Of a stretch of DNA of 63,334 nt, positions 53,110-61,941 are shown one piece after another; positions within the stretch are counted from its first letter, which is position 1; the number at the start of each line of letters is the position of its first letter. The stretch is from Clostridiales bacterium. GTDB taxonomy: Bacteria > Bacillota > Clostridia > Lachnospirales > Lachnospiraceae. The DNA lies in the NCBI GenBank assembly GCA_003343625.1, contig QAKV01000010.1:1-63334 (forward strand), given 5' to 3'. A model generated the notes under the pieces. It worked only from the letters and a program-made list of their open reading frames with translations, did no database searches and was not told the origin of the DNA. Position numbers and translations under genes: made by a program.

Positions 53110-53625
53110 TTATTCGGTTTTCTTTTCAAAAATTTCCCTGGCAAACCGCGCGGCTGCCTGTTCATCCTTCCGATCGGGATGGAGCATCGCCTCATCGAAA
53201 TTGCGGATCATCAGGCGAATATGGATGTCTCTGTCGCTTCCGTCCAGTAAGGATTCATAGCGATTGCGCACCTGCATGGGCATCTTCCCCTGGCAGAAAA
53301 AACAGCCCAGATAGATGTTGTCCGAAGGCAGCCACTTTCTCACCCGCGCCGCGATCTGATCGTAGTAGGACTCATCAGCGCCCATGCCGCAGGTACCGAA
53401 CAACGCCACCCTTTTTTCATGGAGACCGGACAGCAGACCGGCGATCCTGGCATCGCAGTCTCCTTTGTCCGTCCAGAAACCGACGAAAAACAGATTTGCA
53501 TCTTTTCCCTGATACTCCGTCACGTTTTGAATGTCCTTGGAGTCCCCCGGAATGGCCGCGAAAATCGCGTTGGCGATTTTGCGGGTGTTTCCGGTCTGAC
53601 TGGAATAAACAACCATTACGTCCAT
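53110..53625 (-). CDS. Flavodoxin-family protein
   Basis: A 171-residue flavodoxin-like protein: FMN phosphate loop YSSQTGNTRKIANAI (about 7-21), VGFWTDKGDCDARIAGLLSG and FGTCGMGADESYYDQIAARV, with CQGKMPMQVRNRYESLLDG near 130. The WTDKG and CQGKMP motifs are typical of the flavodoxins of bile-pigment reduction (BilS-like) and related anaerobic enzymes, though that assignment is only suggestive. It should carry electrons on FMN. Good AAGGAG site. Its relation to the adjacent MATE gene is unclear. Confidence 0.82.
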   Translation of the reverse strand: MDVMVVYSSQTGNTRKIANAIFAAIPGDSKDIQNVTEYQGKDANLFFVGFWTDKGDCDARIAGLLSGLHEKRVALFGTCGMGADESYYDQIAARVRKWLPSDNIYLGCFFCQGKMPMQVRNRYESLLDGSDRDIHIRLMIRNFDEAMLHPDRKDEQAAARFAREIFEKKTE

Positions 53626-53641
53626 GTGCGCTCGCTCCTTT

Positions 53642-54373
53642 TTAATAATACCTCACGGGCATACCTCCGCAGCACAGCCCGCCACCGCCGCAACAGAGAT
53701 TGCAGATCAAATTGGCCAAACACAGTTTCCAGCAAAAACCGCTTCCGGAATCCACCGGCATTCCTCCGTACTGGGTCTGTCTGCCGGCATACCAGCTCTC
53801 CCCGGATTCGATTCGCTGCTTCCAGACCGCATATTCCCGATTGCCGGGCTCCATGGACGCTGCCTTTCTGGCGTGCTCCAGCGCCACCGCGTTGTTGCCC
53901 AGCCCCTGGTTCGCTACGGAACTGTAATAATACCACCTGGCCGTCCGTTCCCCGATGCCGTTGAGCACATTGAGGGCTTCCCTATAATGTCCGCTGTTGA
54001 TGTAGTTCATGGCGGCCTTCATATGAACGCTGTATTCATCCTGTCCTTCGGTCCCCGTGCCGTAGCCGCTCTGGCCGTATCCGCCGAAACCGAAGCCGCC
54101 GAAGAAATCGTCGAAACCTCCGAATCCCCCGGAGGAAGCGTTACGATTGTCCCCGTCGTATGTCCCGTACCCGGACTGACCCTGTTCCCGTTCTTTCATG
54201 ATCTGCTGGTAGGCCTGCTGAATTTCCTTGAATTTTTCTTCGGCCTGGGCTTTATTCGGGTTATTGATATTAGCGTCGGGATGATAAATCCGGCTCAGTT
54301 TTCGGTACGCTTTCTTGATTTCTTCCTCCGACGCATCCCGGGACACGCCCAATACCTGATATGGGTCACGCAT
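53642..54373 (-). CDS. J-domain (DnaJ-like) protein with Cys-rich tail
   Basis: About 243 residues: J-domain ([20 protein letters not shown], then [20 protein letters not shown] with the HPD motif), Gly/Phe-rich linker ([19 protein letters not shown]), then two TPR-like helical pairs ([20 protein letters not shown] and [19 protein letters not shown]), and a Cys-rich hydrophobic tail ([20 protein letters not shown]). The tail could be lipidated or metal-bound. It starts at ATG 54373, overlapping the DUF5685 gene by eight bases, so the two are coupled. A specialised co-chaperone is likely; its client is unknown. Confidence 0.85.
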   Translation of the reverse strand: MRDPYQVLGVSRDASEEEIKKAYRKLSRIYHPDANINNPNKAQAEEKFKEIQQAYQQIMKEREQGQSGYGTYDGDNRNASSGGFGGFDDFFGGFGFGGYGQSGYGTGTEGQDEYSVHMKAAMNYINSGHYREALNVLNGIGERTARWYYYSSVANQGLGNNAVALEHARKAASMEPGNREYAVWKQRIESGESWYAGRQTQYGGMPVDSGSGFCWKLCLANLICNLCCGGGGLCCGGMPVRYY

Positions 54374-55211
54374 TTTCCTTTTCCTTCTTTCTGCGCGCCA
54401 TCTCGTACCGGCACCAGACGCCGGAGTAGAGAATATTGCGCAGAATTTCCACATTTTCCAGGATCGGCAACTTTTCAAAGGCCTTGGAACACTCCGCCAT
54501 CATCAACTGCAGAATCTGACGCGCGTCCTCTTCGAAAGCCTCGCTGCTCTCCTCCTCTTTTTTCTTAAGCAAGAAGACATTATAACTGCCGTTTTTAGCA
54601 TCCTGCTCCATGTCCTCATAAGCGTCCATCAGATAGATGAACTTCCCGAGGAAAAATCCGATCTTTCTCAGTTCAGTTTCCCATTCATCCTGGCGCCAGG
54701 CGAAAATCTCCGCCATAATTTCCCCAAAACAGCCGCTGGGCAGGTCCATACTGGTCTCTCCCGCCTTCTCGTATGCGCGGATCCGCTCCAGCAGCTCCCG
54801 GATCCGTTCCGCTTTCTCCGGATATTTCCGGCTGACCGCGCCGCTTCTCTTTTTCAGGGCGGCCGCGGCCGCCCTGCGGGAGAGCTTCCTTTCGTCCTCC
54901 CAGTCATCCACGCACTTGTAATAGGAAAGCAACAGATTCATATCCGCTGCATACTCCGTAAAAACGTTCTGTCGGGCAGGATGCGCCTCAAAGGGATGGG
55001 CGATGCACTTACAGTGAAAAAACGCCGTCTCCGGCTCATACAGGGAGGACAACAGCATGATCAAAAACGTCATGTCGTAACTTAAGGTGAGCTGTCCACT
55101 CCTTCCGTACCGCTTTTTCAGGCACTGGCACAGGCCGCAGTAGTAGGACTGGTAACAGTCGAACTCCCGGAATTTCATTTCCTGCTTGTTGACGATAATG
55201 TATCCAAACAT
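54366..55211 (-). CDS. DUF5685-family protein
   Basis: About 281 residues beginning [20 protein letters not shown], with conserved [20 protein letters not shown] near 19-38, and helical segments with [20 protein letters not shown] and [16 protein letters not shown]. The first cysteines (YYCGLCQCL) may bind a metal. The DUF5685 family is known from Lachnospiraceae next to J-domain and zinc-ribbon genes. Function unknown. AAGGGGAAGCC precedes the ATG at 55211. Confidence 0.82.
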   Translation of the reverse strand: MFGYIIVNKQEMKFREFDCYQSYYCGLCQCLKKRYGRSGQLTLSYDMTFLIMLLSSLYEPETAFFHCKCIAHPFEAHPARQNVFTEYAADMNLLLSYYKCVDDWEDERKLSRRAAAAALKKRSGAVSRKYPEKAERIRELLERIRAYEKAGETSMDLPSGCFGEIMAEIFAWRQDEWETELRKIGFFLGKFIYLMDAYEDMEQDAKNGSYNVFLLKKKEEESSEAFEEDARQILQLMMAECSKAFEKLPILENVEILRNILYSGVWCRYEMARRKKEKENA

Positions 55212-55221
55212 GGCTTCCCCT

Positions 55222-55617
55222 TCAGCTGTTCTTAATGAACGTGGCACCGCACTTCGGGCAACGGATCTCGATCCGTCCCCTGCCCCTGGGGACGCGGATC
55301 TTCTGCCTGCATCCCGGGCAACGATAAATGTGGTGCGTCCGCATCTGGGCGATCTCGCTCCTTTTTCCGGCGAACCTGCGCCGCAGATTCGCCGTCAGAG
55401 CCAGGTACTTCTGATTTTCCGCGTACCGCCTGGAAATATTTTTGGAAAACATTCGAAAATAGTTGTAAATTAAAACTGCAAGAGCCAGCAAAAACCAGAT
55501 GTCATGTTCGGAAAACAGGGAAATGACCAATAACACCACGCACACCCCTGACAAAAAGCGCCCGAACTGATCCGTTCCATATCGGCCCTGCATAAAACGT
55601 ATCAATTTCTCTCTCAT
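55222..55617 (-). CDS. Membrane protein with C-terminal zinc ribbon
   Basis: A 131-residue protein: amphipathic start, two closely spaced membrane segments (about 24-36 and 42-54, SGVCVVLLVISLFSEHDIWF), a basic linker (SKNISRRYAENQKYL and RRRFAGKRSE) and a C-terminal Cys4 ribbon YRCPGCRQKIRVPRGRGRI...CPKCGATF. It is upstream of the DUF5685-DnaJ pair with an AAGGAG site, giving a three-gene unit. Possibly a membrane-associated chaperone or transcription-linked module. Confidence 0.75.
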   Translation of the reverse strand: MREKLIRFMQGRYGTDQFGRFLSGVCVVLLVISLFSEHDIWFLLALAVLIYNYFRMFSKNISRRYAENQKYLALTANLRRRFAGKRSEIAQMRTHHIYRCPGCRQKIRVPRGRGRIEIRCPKCGATFIKNS

Positions 55618-55734
55618 ATCGACCCGACTCCTTTGCTACACTAGTCTTCATTTTAGCGCATCGGGGACAAATTGCAATAAAATGGCGAATAATTAAATAT
55701 AAAAAAAAGATAAACTGATATCGTTGTCCATGGA

Positions 55735-57630
55735 TTATTCGAATTTTCTATCATACAGCAGCGCCGCGATCAAAACTACGAAGCAGGAGCCTGCATTATG
55801 AACCAGCGCCCCGGTAGTCGGATTGAGCAATCCCAGTAAGGAGAGGACAATAGCCGCAGCATTGATGCACATGGACAGGGTGATGCTCAGTCCGATGGTT
55901 CTCACAGTGGCATTGGACAGCCGCTTTAGGTAGGGAATCTTCGAAATATCGTCGCTCATCAGCGCGATGTCGGCGGCTTCCACGGCGATATCGCTGCCCA
56001 TGCTGCCCATGGCCACACCTACGTCAGCGGTTTTCAATGCAGGGGCATCGTTTACGCCGTCGCCGATCATACATACCTTGCCGCCTGCTTTCCGGATGGC
56101 TTCTATGCTTCCGACTTTTTCCTCAGGCAGCAGCTCCGCCTGCACCTCAGCGATACCTGCCTTCTTCGCAAAATAGTCGGCGGTTTTCCTGCTGTCGCCG
56201 GTGAGCAATACGGTTCGGGTGTGCATGGAACTGAGGCTGGAAACCATTTTCTTCGCTTCCGGCCGCAGCGCATCGGAAAGAGCGATCACTCCCGCACAAC
56301 GGGTCCCCTCCGCCACCAGAACGGATGCTTTTCCTTCACTGCGCAGCTTCTCCAATGCGACATACACCCGACCGTCCGGAACCGCTCCTCTTTCCAGCAG
56401 GAATTTCTCGCTTCCGCACAGCAGGGTTCGTCCGGCAACCTTTGCACAAACGCCTTTGCCCGCAGTCATTTGGAAGACATCCGATTCCGCCATCGACAGC
56501 TTTCGTTCCTTCGCGCAGGCCACGATCGCCTTGCCGAGAGGATGTTCGCTTTTGGCCTCTGCGGAAGCCGCCAGAGAAAGCAGCTCCGTTTCCGTCAGGG
56601 TTTCCTCAAAAGGGAGAATATCGCTGACTTCCAGCCTCCCGAAGGTAAGGGTTCCTGTTTTATCGAAGGCGACAGTATCCACCCTGCCCATCTTTTCCAG
56701 CGCCTCGCCGGACTTGATGATCACGCCGTGTTTTGTGGCTTGTCCAATGGCGGCCATGATAGCCGTAGGCGTCGCCAGCACCAGGGCACAGGGGCAGAAC
56801 ACTACGAGCACCGTCACGGCTGTAACGATATTTCCTGTCGCGATATACGCCCCGATCGCGATGAGCAATGCTGCCGGCACCAGCCAGCTCGCGCATCTGT
56901 CCGCGATGCGCTGCATGGGTGCCTGCTTGTTTTCCGCATCCTGTACCATGCGGATCAGCTTCTGCAAAGAGCTGTTCTCTCCCACTTTCGTAGCGGAGAT
57001 ATCGATGGAGCCGAACCGGTTGACAGTGCCGCAGAATACTTCCTCCCCTACGCCTTTGTCCACCGGCAGGGATTCTCCCGTCATAATGGATTGATCCACC
57101 GACGTTTCACCGCTGAGTATCTTCCCGTCTACCGGGATCGTTTCTCCCGGCAGGATGCGCAGCACGTCGCCTTTGCGGATTTGTTCCGCCGGGATCAGTT
57201 TTTCTTCTCCATCCCGAATGCAGCGGCCCTGCACAGGGGCCAGACTGATGAGCTTTTTCAGACCTTTCTTTGCCCGGTTGGTGGTAGCCTCCTCCAGCAG
57301 CGCACCGATGGCCATAATGAACGCCACCTCTCCCGCCGCGAACAGATCGCCGATGGCAATGGCCGCAAACATGGCAATGCAGATGAGCAACGCGGAAGAT
57401 ATCTTGCTGATGCCGGGATTATGGACAACCCGCCAAACAGCCAGATACAGCAGCGGAATGCCGCAAATCGCCACCGTTATCCACGCCGGGTCAAACGGCA
57501 GGAAGTTCATCTGAACTTCCTGCCCGCCGAATTCTCCGACCATATGGGGCACCAGATCGATCAGCAAAAAAACGCCTGCGACAGCGGTCATGGGAAACCC
57601 CGCCAGAAAATCGTTGATTCTTTTTAGCAT
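55735..57630 (-). CDS. Heavy-metal translocating P1B-type ATPase
   Basis: A 631-residue ATPase without an N-terminal HMA domain. Membrane motifs: VFCPCALVLATPTAIMAAIG (CPC site) and LLNPTTGALVHNAGSCFVVL near the C-terminus; phosphorylation site FDKTGTLTFGRLEV, HP motif SEHPLGKAIV, and hinge IGDGVNDAPALK. The C-terminal NAGSCFVV motif is typical of Zn/Cd/Co-type transporters (P1B-2/-4-like). Start at 57630 follows GGAGGATC. It may export Zn2+ or Cd2+. The TetR gene diverges 183 bases away. Confidence 0.9.
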   Translation of the reverse strand: MLKRINDFLAGFPMTAVAGVFLLIDLVPHMVGEFGGQEVQMNFLPFDPAWITVAICGIPLLYLAVWRVVHNPGISKISSALLICIAMFAAIAIGDLFAAGEVAFIMAIGALLEEATTNRAKKGLKKLISLAPVQGRCIRDGEEKLIPAEQIRKGDVLRILPGETIPVDGKILSGETSVDQSIMTGESLPVDKGVGEEVFCGTVNRFGSIDISATKVGENSSLQKLIRMVQDAENKQAPMQRIADRCASWLVPAALLIAIGAYIATGNIVTAVTVLVVFCPCALVLATPTAIMAAIGQATKHGVIIKSGEALEKMGRVDTVAFDKTGTLTFGRLEVSDILPFEETLTETELLSLAASAEAKSEHPLGKAIVACAKERKLSMAESDVFQMTAGKGVCAKVAGRTLLCGSEKFLLERGAVPDGRVYVALEKLRSEGKASVLVAEGTRCAGVIALSDALRPEAKKMVSSLSSMHTRTVLLTGDSRKTADYFAKKAGIAEVQAELLPEEKVGSIEAIRKAGGKVCMIGDGVNDAPALKTADVGVAMGSMGSDIAVEAADIALMSDDISKIPYLKRLSNATVRTIGLSITLSMCINAAAIVLSLLGLLNPTTGALVHNAGSCFVVLIAALLYDRKFE

Positions 57631-57813
57631 AATGATCCTCCTCTCGCGAAAGGTCCTTGACATCCCGCAGTTCCTTTCATACACTGAATTTATTAGCAAA
57701 CACTTTGTTCTCTTTTATTGTATGGAAAGCATGGCGTCATAACAATGGATAGTTGACGCGGTCTGTTCTTTACCGAACATTTTGCGCAAATTGTACGAAA
57801 GGAAAATCCCTGA

Positions 57814-58389
57814 ATGGACAGACGGCAGCAAAAAACGAGAGCGGCCATTTTCCAGGCGTTCAGCTCTCTCTTATCGGAAAAAAGTTACAATCATATCACA
57901 GTGCAGGAGATCATTGACCGGGCAAATGTAGGCCGAACCACTTTCTACGCCCACTTCGAGACGAAAGATGACTTGTTGAAGGCTTTATGCGAGGAATTGT
58001 TCGGCCACATTCTCGCCAGCGCCATGGACTGCAGCCATACTCACGGCCTCTGCTCCAACGGAAACGTTCCGGAGTCGATTTTTTGCCATTTGCTTCAGCA
58101 TTTGCAGGAAAACGACAACAACATCCTCGGCCTGCTCTCCTGCGAAAGCAGCGAAATTTTTCTTCGCTATTTTAAGGACAGCTTAAGCTCATTGATCCAA
58201 TCTCAATTCATGGAACAAAACCGCCCTATCAACCGTGACTTTCCGGATGATTTTCTCGTGAATCATATTTCCGGCAGCTTTGTGGAAATGGTGCTGTGGT
58301 GGGTTAAGGGGCGCATGAAGCAGACACCTGAGGAACTGGATCGCTATTTCCGGGCGGTAATCGAACCCATTTTTTCAATGACCTGGTAA
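57814..58389 (+). CDS. TetR/AcrR-family transcriptional regulator
   Basis: A 191-residue regulator: N-terminal HTH QKTRAAIFQAFSSLLSEKSY, then ITVQEIIDRANVGRTTFYAH and FETKDDLLKALCEEL. The C-terminal ligand domain ends near the stop with FLVNHISGSFVEMVLWWVKG, the TetR_C_24-like form common in Firmicutes. It is encoded at the left end of the flavoprotein operon and diverges from the P-type ATPase, so it may control either. An AAAGGAAAA site precedes the ATG. Confidence 0.9.
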   Translation: MDRRQQKTRAAIFQAFSSLLSEKSYNHITVQEIIDRANVGRTTFYAHFETKDDLLKALCEELFGHILASAMDCSHTHGLCSNGNVPESIFCHLLQHLQENDNNILGLLSCESSEIFLRYFKDSLSSLIQSQFMEQNRPINRDFPDDFLVNHISGSFVEMVLWWVKGRMKQTPEELDRYFRAVIEPIFSMTW

Positions 58390-58564
58390 TTGCCGCGCTA
58401 AAACAACGCCGAAACACGGACGGTATCATAGCGACCAACATTTTACACAGATTTAGTCGAAAACGGATTGCCGCTTTATGCTGCACGTTATATAATCAAT
58501 ATAGACCGATTTATTTAAAATGGTGCCAAAAAAAGGATGCAGTTTTTTCAAAAAGGAGATTTTT

Positions 58565-59062
58565 ATGAAGGTGATCATCCACGACCTCAGTGAAGGGACA
58601 GCCTTTTCTCCAAAAAAACCGGATAAGGATTCGGTTGCTATTCATGCAAACAATCAGTATGCTCCCTGCCGCGGCTGCTTTCAGTGCTGGCTGAAAAATG
58701 CCGGTTTTTGCACTAGGAAGGATTCTCTGCAGCACATCGGGGCGCTCATCGGCCAAAGCGACCCGCTGATTATCGTCAGCCGGTGCTGCTACGGCGGATA
58801 CAGCAGTCCTGTCAAAGCCATCCTGGATCGTGCGATTGGGGTTTCTCTCCCGTTCTTCACCTGGCGGGGCGGGCAGACCCACCACATCAGCCGTTATGCG
58901 CGCCGAAAGCTGCTGCGCGTTTGCTTTTACGGGGAGTGCACGGAACTGGAACGCGAGACGGCCAGAGAGGTGGTCGAGCGCAACCGCCTGAATCTGGACT
59001 ATGAGAAAGCGGATGTGATTTTCTTCGAAACGATCGGGCAGCTACAGGAGGCCGACTTATGA
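58565..59062 (+). CDS. NADPH-dependent FMN reductase/flavodoxin-like oxidoreductase
   Basis: A 165-residue flavoprotein-like protein with the CRGCFQCW motif (APCRGCFQCWLKNAGF) seen in iron-sulfur flavoproteins and related reductases, followed by the SRCCYGGYSSPVKAILDRAI segment. The Rossmann-like N-terminal FMN loop is poor. AAAAAGGAG precedes the ATG. It belongs to a family often encoded beside a TetR regulator and a second reductase; the second gene (59059-) is decayed here. The substrate is probably a small electron-accepting compound. Confidence 0.82.
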   Translation: MKVIIHDLSEGTAFSPKKPDKDSVAIHANNQYAPCRGCFQCWLKNAGFCTRKDSLQHIGALIGQSDPLIIVSRCCYGGYSSPVKAILDRAIGVSLPFFTWRGGQTHHISRYARRKLLRVCFYGECTELERETAREVVERNRLNLDYEKADVIFFETIGQLQEADL

Positions 59063-59214
59063 ATCTTCTGATTTTGAATGCAAGTCCCAGGAAAAAGGGC
59101 AGCGCCTCCCGTTTCTTCTCGGGTTTATTCCGGCTGTTTCTTCCGGGTGTCAGCAAAAAAACGGTACCATGCCGCTGGCTTTTACTGTCTATGGAATTTT
59201 CGCTTACTCCCTGA
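59059..59214 (+). pseudogene. Truncated second NADPH-dependent flavin reductase
   Basis: Starts with MNLLILNASPRKKGSASRFF, the typical N-terminus of the flavodoxin-like reductases, overlapping the preceding gene's stop (ATGA at 59059-59062). After about 30 residues the sequence breaks into non-family reading and ends at 59214 (51 residues). The rest of the about 170-residue domain has been lost, apparently in the deletion that brought the membrane gene (59169-) next to it. Confidence 0.7.
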
Positions 59215-59836
59215 TTGCCTCATTGTTCCTTCTCGTCCGGAACCGGTTGGGCGGGAACCGGATTTTACAGGGGCTGAAATATGGCCTTTCCTGCTGTGCT
59301 GTGTGGGTTGTTTATCTTTTAGAACCCCTGCCCCATGTAGCGGTCATTGATCGGATTACATACCCGGCGGCTGATAGCCTGGCCCTGATTGTTATGGGCC
59401 TGCTGCTCGGATGGCTATTGGGAAAACCCAAATACTTAGCAGGCCTGCAGAAAACTGCATTTCCCATCCTTCCTGCGCTGACGGTGACTGCCTGCTTCTT
59501 CGCCGGGCGGATGATACAATATCTCATCTTTGGCATTTACTCTTCCTTTGATGAGAAACCGTTGGAAACGGTACTGTGGTGTCTGTTGACGGGTATCACA
59601 ATTTCCTGTGCGTCTGCATGGCTTAGTCTCCATATCAGCAACGGAAATCGGGTAAAGCGGGCAATGGTTTTGGGCTGTCTTTTGTTCGGGGTGGATTTGA
59701 TTCTCTTCAACTTCTTTATGCCATTGGTGTTTGACGCCGACATCCCGACCTGATCCTCCGAAGTTTCATCGATATTCTGGCGGTGACTCTCGGATGCCTG
59801 TCATTCTCGAATAAGCGCGATGTCGGTGAGCAGTAA
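59169..59836 (+). pseudogene. Frameshifted multi-pass membrane protein
   Basis: From ATG 59169 a frame gives about 190 residues with five or so hydrophobic segments (FTVYGIFAYSLIASLFLLVR, KYGLSCCAVWVVYLLEPLPH, MGLLLGWLLGKPK, TACFFAGRMIQYLIFGIYS and GCLLFGVDLILFNFFMPLVF) and stops at 59753. In another frame the sequence continues PDLILRSFIDILAVTLGCLS and ends NKRDVGEQ at 59836. The junction lies at a short C run near 59746-59749, where one base appears to be missing. There is no ribosome site at 59169, so the true 5' end may also be lost. Family unknown. Confidence 0.65.
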
Positions 59837-59850
59837 AAGAGGTGAACCGG

Positions 59851-60003
59851 ATGCGGGGAAAACGAAGTATCAGATTTGGAAAACGGTTTTAAATGTCTTT
59901 CTGCCGGTGGGGTTTTTATCTGCTGATTCCGGAACTCATCCGGAGGGCTATCGTATTGGAAAAGGGCCATCTACATCCATCCGAATGGGACTTCTACATA
60001 TGA
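59851..60003 (+). pseudogene. Twice-frameshifted small membrane protein
   Basis: A GAGGTGA site precedes ATG 59851. The uninterrupted frame gives only 13 codons, but alternative frames give KTKYQIWKTVLNVFLPVG and then GFYLLIPELIRRAIVLEKGH ending WDFYI and a stop at 60003. Restoring one base in the G/A run near 59855-59862 and removing one T near 59912 would give a single about 50-residue protein. It follows the membrane protein remnant and overlaps the 3' end of the macrodomain gene by ten bases. Confidence 0.6.
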
Positions 60004-61010
60004 TCCCAAATAGCCTTATAAACCTCTGTAGTTTTATTATTATAACAAGCAAATATAATCGTTATTTCGTATTCTGAATTCGCCTTGAGCCAATCGGCAA
60101 CCGCAGCGAGTGCGATTTCGGCGGCGTCCTTCAGAGGATAGCCATATGCGCCGGTGGAGATTGCCGGAAATGCGATGCTGTGAATTTCGCTTTTACGGGC
60201 CAGTTCAAGACAATTCCAATAACAGCGGCGAAGCAGGCGGGCATCGCTTTCGGTTCCGGAATACACCGGGCCGACGGTGTGGATAATATAATCCGCTTTT
60301 AAATTATAGCCTTTGGTCAACTTCGCTTCACCGGTTTCGCAACCACCCAGGGTACGGCATTCTGCGAGCAACCCCGGACCCGCCGCACGGTGAATCGCAC
60401 CATCGACACCTCCGCCTCCGAGCAGACTCTTATTTGCCGCATTGACGATACAGGCGACTTCCGCCTGGGTAATATCAGCAGTGCAGATGCGAACGGCATT
60501 TTTCCGTTTTCCGGGAAGGCTGCCCTCTAAAATCATTTTAATGAAAGACTTCGGCAGATAACAGGACAGTCTCCACGGATTCAGCATTACACCGTCGATT
60601 TGCGGATTCCTCAGCGCCTTTTCAAGATAAGACCCGATGTCCTCGGTTACCGTGGAGGTGTCTTCTCCCCTCATAACCTCTTCCTGACTGGTAAAAGCGG
60701 CAAAAGCGATGTTGCCGCTTTTGAGTTGCAGGGTTCTGATTTTAAAACGGAGATCACAGGGAGTCTCGACGGTAGTACCGACCTGGACGCCGTTGGCAGT
60801 GATGATGTCCACAGCCGACTGCGGCATTTCCACCGGAATGATGAATTCGTCCCCTTTGGTAATCGCCACGCGGACGGCTTCCAGAACGGCCATCACAGTC
60901 TCATGGGCAGTCTTTCCATCGCTGTTATGCATAACGGCGATGGCATCTTCGATGTTTCGGATGCTTTCCGTTTTATTGGGCTCGTTGATATGAATGATGT
61001 ATTCGCCCAT
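59994..61010 (-). CDS. SseB-domain/macrodomain fusion protein
   Basis: A 338-residue protein with two domains. Residues about 15-125 resemble the SseB N-terminal domain (ISYTK-like strand-helix pattern: DEFIIPVEMPQSAVDIITAN, VETPCDLRFKIRTL). Residues about 170-338 are a macrodomain of the MacroD type: CTADITQAEVACIVNAANKS, LLGGGGVDGAIHRAAGPGLL, SIAFPAISTGAYGYPLKDAA. MacroD proteins hydrolyse ADP-ribose from acidic residues or O-acetyl-ADP-ribose. It is four bases after the ADP-ribosylglycohydrolase stop (ARH stop 61015, ATG 61010) and so cotranslated with it. Cytosolic. Confidence 0.85.
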   Translation of the reverse strand: MGEYIIHINEPNKTESIRNIEDAIAVMHNSDGKTAHETVMAVLEAVRVAITKGDEFIIPVEMPQSAVDIITANGVQVGTTVETPCDLRFKIRTLQLKSGNIAFAAFTSQEEVMRGEDTSTVTEDIGSYLEKALRNPQIDGVMLNPWRLSCYLPKSFIKMILEGSLPGKRKNAVRICTADITQAEVACIVNAANKSLLGGGGVDGAIHRAAGPGLLAECRTLGGCETGEAKLTKGYNLKADYIIHTVGPVYSGTESDARLLRRCYWNCLELARKSEIHSIAFPAISTGAYGYPLKDAAEIALAAVADWLKANSEYEITIIFACYNNKTTEVYKAIWDHM

Positions 61011-61014
61011 ATCG

Positions 61015-61815
61015 TCAGCCCCTTATGCGGGTTTCGTATCGTATCACCACGTCCAGCAAGTCCTTCGGCAGACGGCTGTGGCATTCTGCTCTCAAATCAT
61101 CCGGCACTCCATAAAAGCCCTCTGCGATGCTGCCTGCAATGGCGGTCAGAGTGTCGCTGTCGCCCCCTAAGGAGACAGCCGTACGAATGACATCCTCAAA
61201 ATCACTGCCTTCCAGAAATGCGGTAATGGCTTCCGGCACGGTTTCCATGCAGGATTCCACATGGTGGTATTCAGGGCGAATTTCATCACAGGTGCGGTTC
61301 AGCGCATATCCGAATTCGTTCTCGATATAGTCTCTGATGTATTCCTTGCTGTGTCCGGTCCTGGCAAGGTAGATGGCGCTGGCCGTCGCTTCAGCGCCCT
61401 TGATTCCCTCCGGGTGGTTATGGGTCACTTCTGCAGACAGCCTGGCAGCTTTGCGGACAGAATCGATGTCATTATTAAGCCACGCCACAGCAGATACGCG
61501 CATAGCAGAGCCGTTCCCGAAACTGTTGTAGGGCTGCGGCTCATCAGCGGTCAGCCACCAGGAAAACCTTACTCCGTATCCCTCGTTGGGATATCTGGTT
61601 CCGTAATCGCGCATTGCGCTGATGATACTCCGTTTGACATCCTCATCTGTCGCGTCGGGCGCCACCTGAAGAAACGCGCCAGCGATGGCGACGGTCATCA
61701 CGGTATCGTCCGTAAAGGTGGAGCTTTTGGAGAACAGCGGGAAGTCTTTTGTTTTGTCTCCCCTGTCGAATTCATAAGGGCTTCCGATTATATCGCCTAA
61801 AATTGCTCCTATCAT
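61015..61815 (-). CDS. ADP-ribosylglycohydrolase (ARH/DraG family)
   Basis: A 266-residue protein: MIGAILGDIIGSPYEFDRGD, SSTFTDDTVMTVAIAGAFLQ (TDDT metal-binding motif), GNGSAMRVSAVAW and SLGGDSDTLTAIAGSIAEGF (GGDSDT motif), the two-magnesium site of ARH/DraG enzymes. It removes ADP-ribose from a modified side chain (Arg, Ser or other). The start at 61815 is set by AGGAGG five bases upstream. First gene of a two-gene unit with the macrodomain protein, a plausible ADP-ribosylation reversal cassette. Confidence 0.92.
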   Translation of the reverse strand: MIGAILGDIIGSPYEFDRGDKTKDFPLFSKSSTFTDDTVMTVAIAGAFLQVAPDATDEDVKRSIISAMRDYGTRYPNEGYGVRFSWWLTADEPQPYNSFGNGSAMRVSAVAWLNNDIDSVRKAARLSAEVTHNHPEGIKGAEATASAIYLARTGHSKEYIRDYIENEFGYALNRTCDEIRPEYHHVESCMETVPEAITAFLEGSDFEDVIRTAVSLGGDSDTLTAIAGSIAEGFYGVPDDLRAECHSRLPKDLLDVVIRYETRIRG

Positions 61816-61941
61816 TTTTCCCTCCTGCATGAATACCCCGCTTTTATGTAGCAAAAAAGCAGAACTTGCGCCCTGCCTTAATATATTTTGATCATCCGGG
61901 CATCAAATCCCGGCAAAATCAAAGATCTGAAAGTGGCACTC

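Noticed and set aside
56221..57627. Long plus-strand frame opposite the heavy-metal ATPase
   Set aside because: Antisense shadow; His/Arg-rich with no recognisable domain, while the minus-strand ATPase motifs are complete.
59994..61815. DarTG-like toxin-antitoxin system
   Set aside because: DarG has a macrodomain but DarT is absent, and the macrodomain here is of the MacroD type with an SseB domain; no toxin gene is adjacent.
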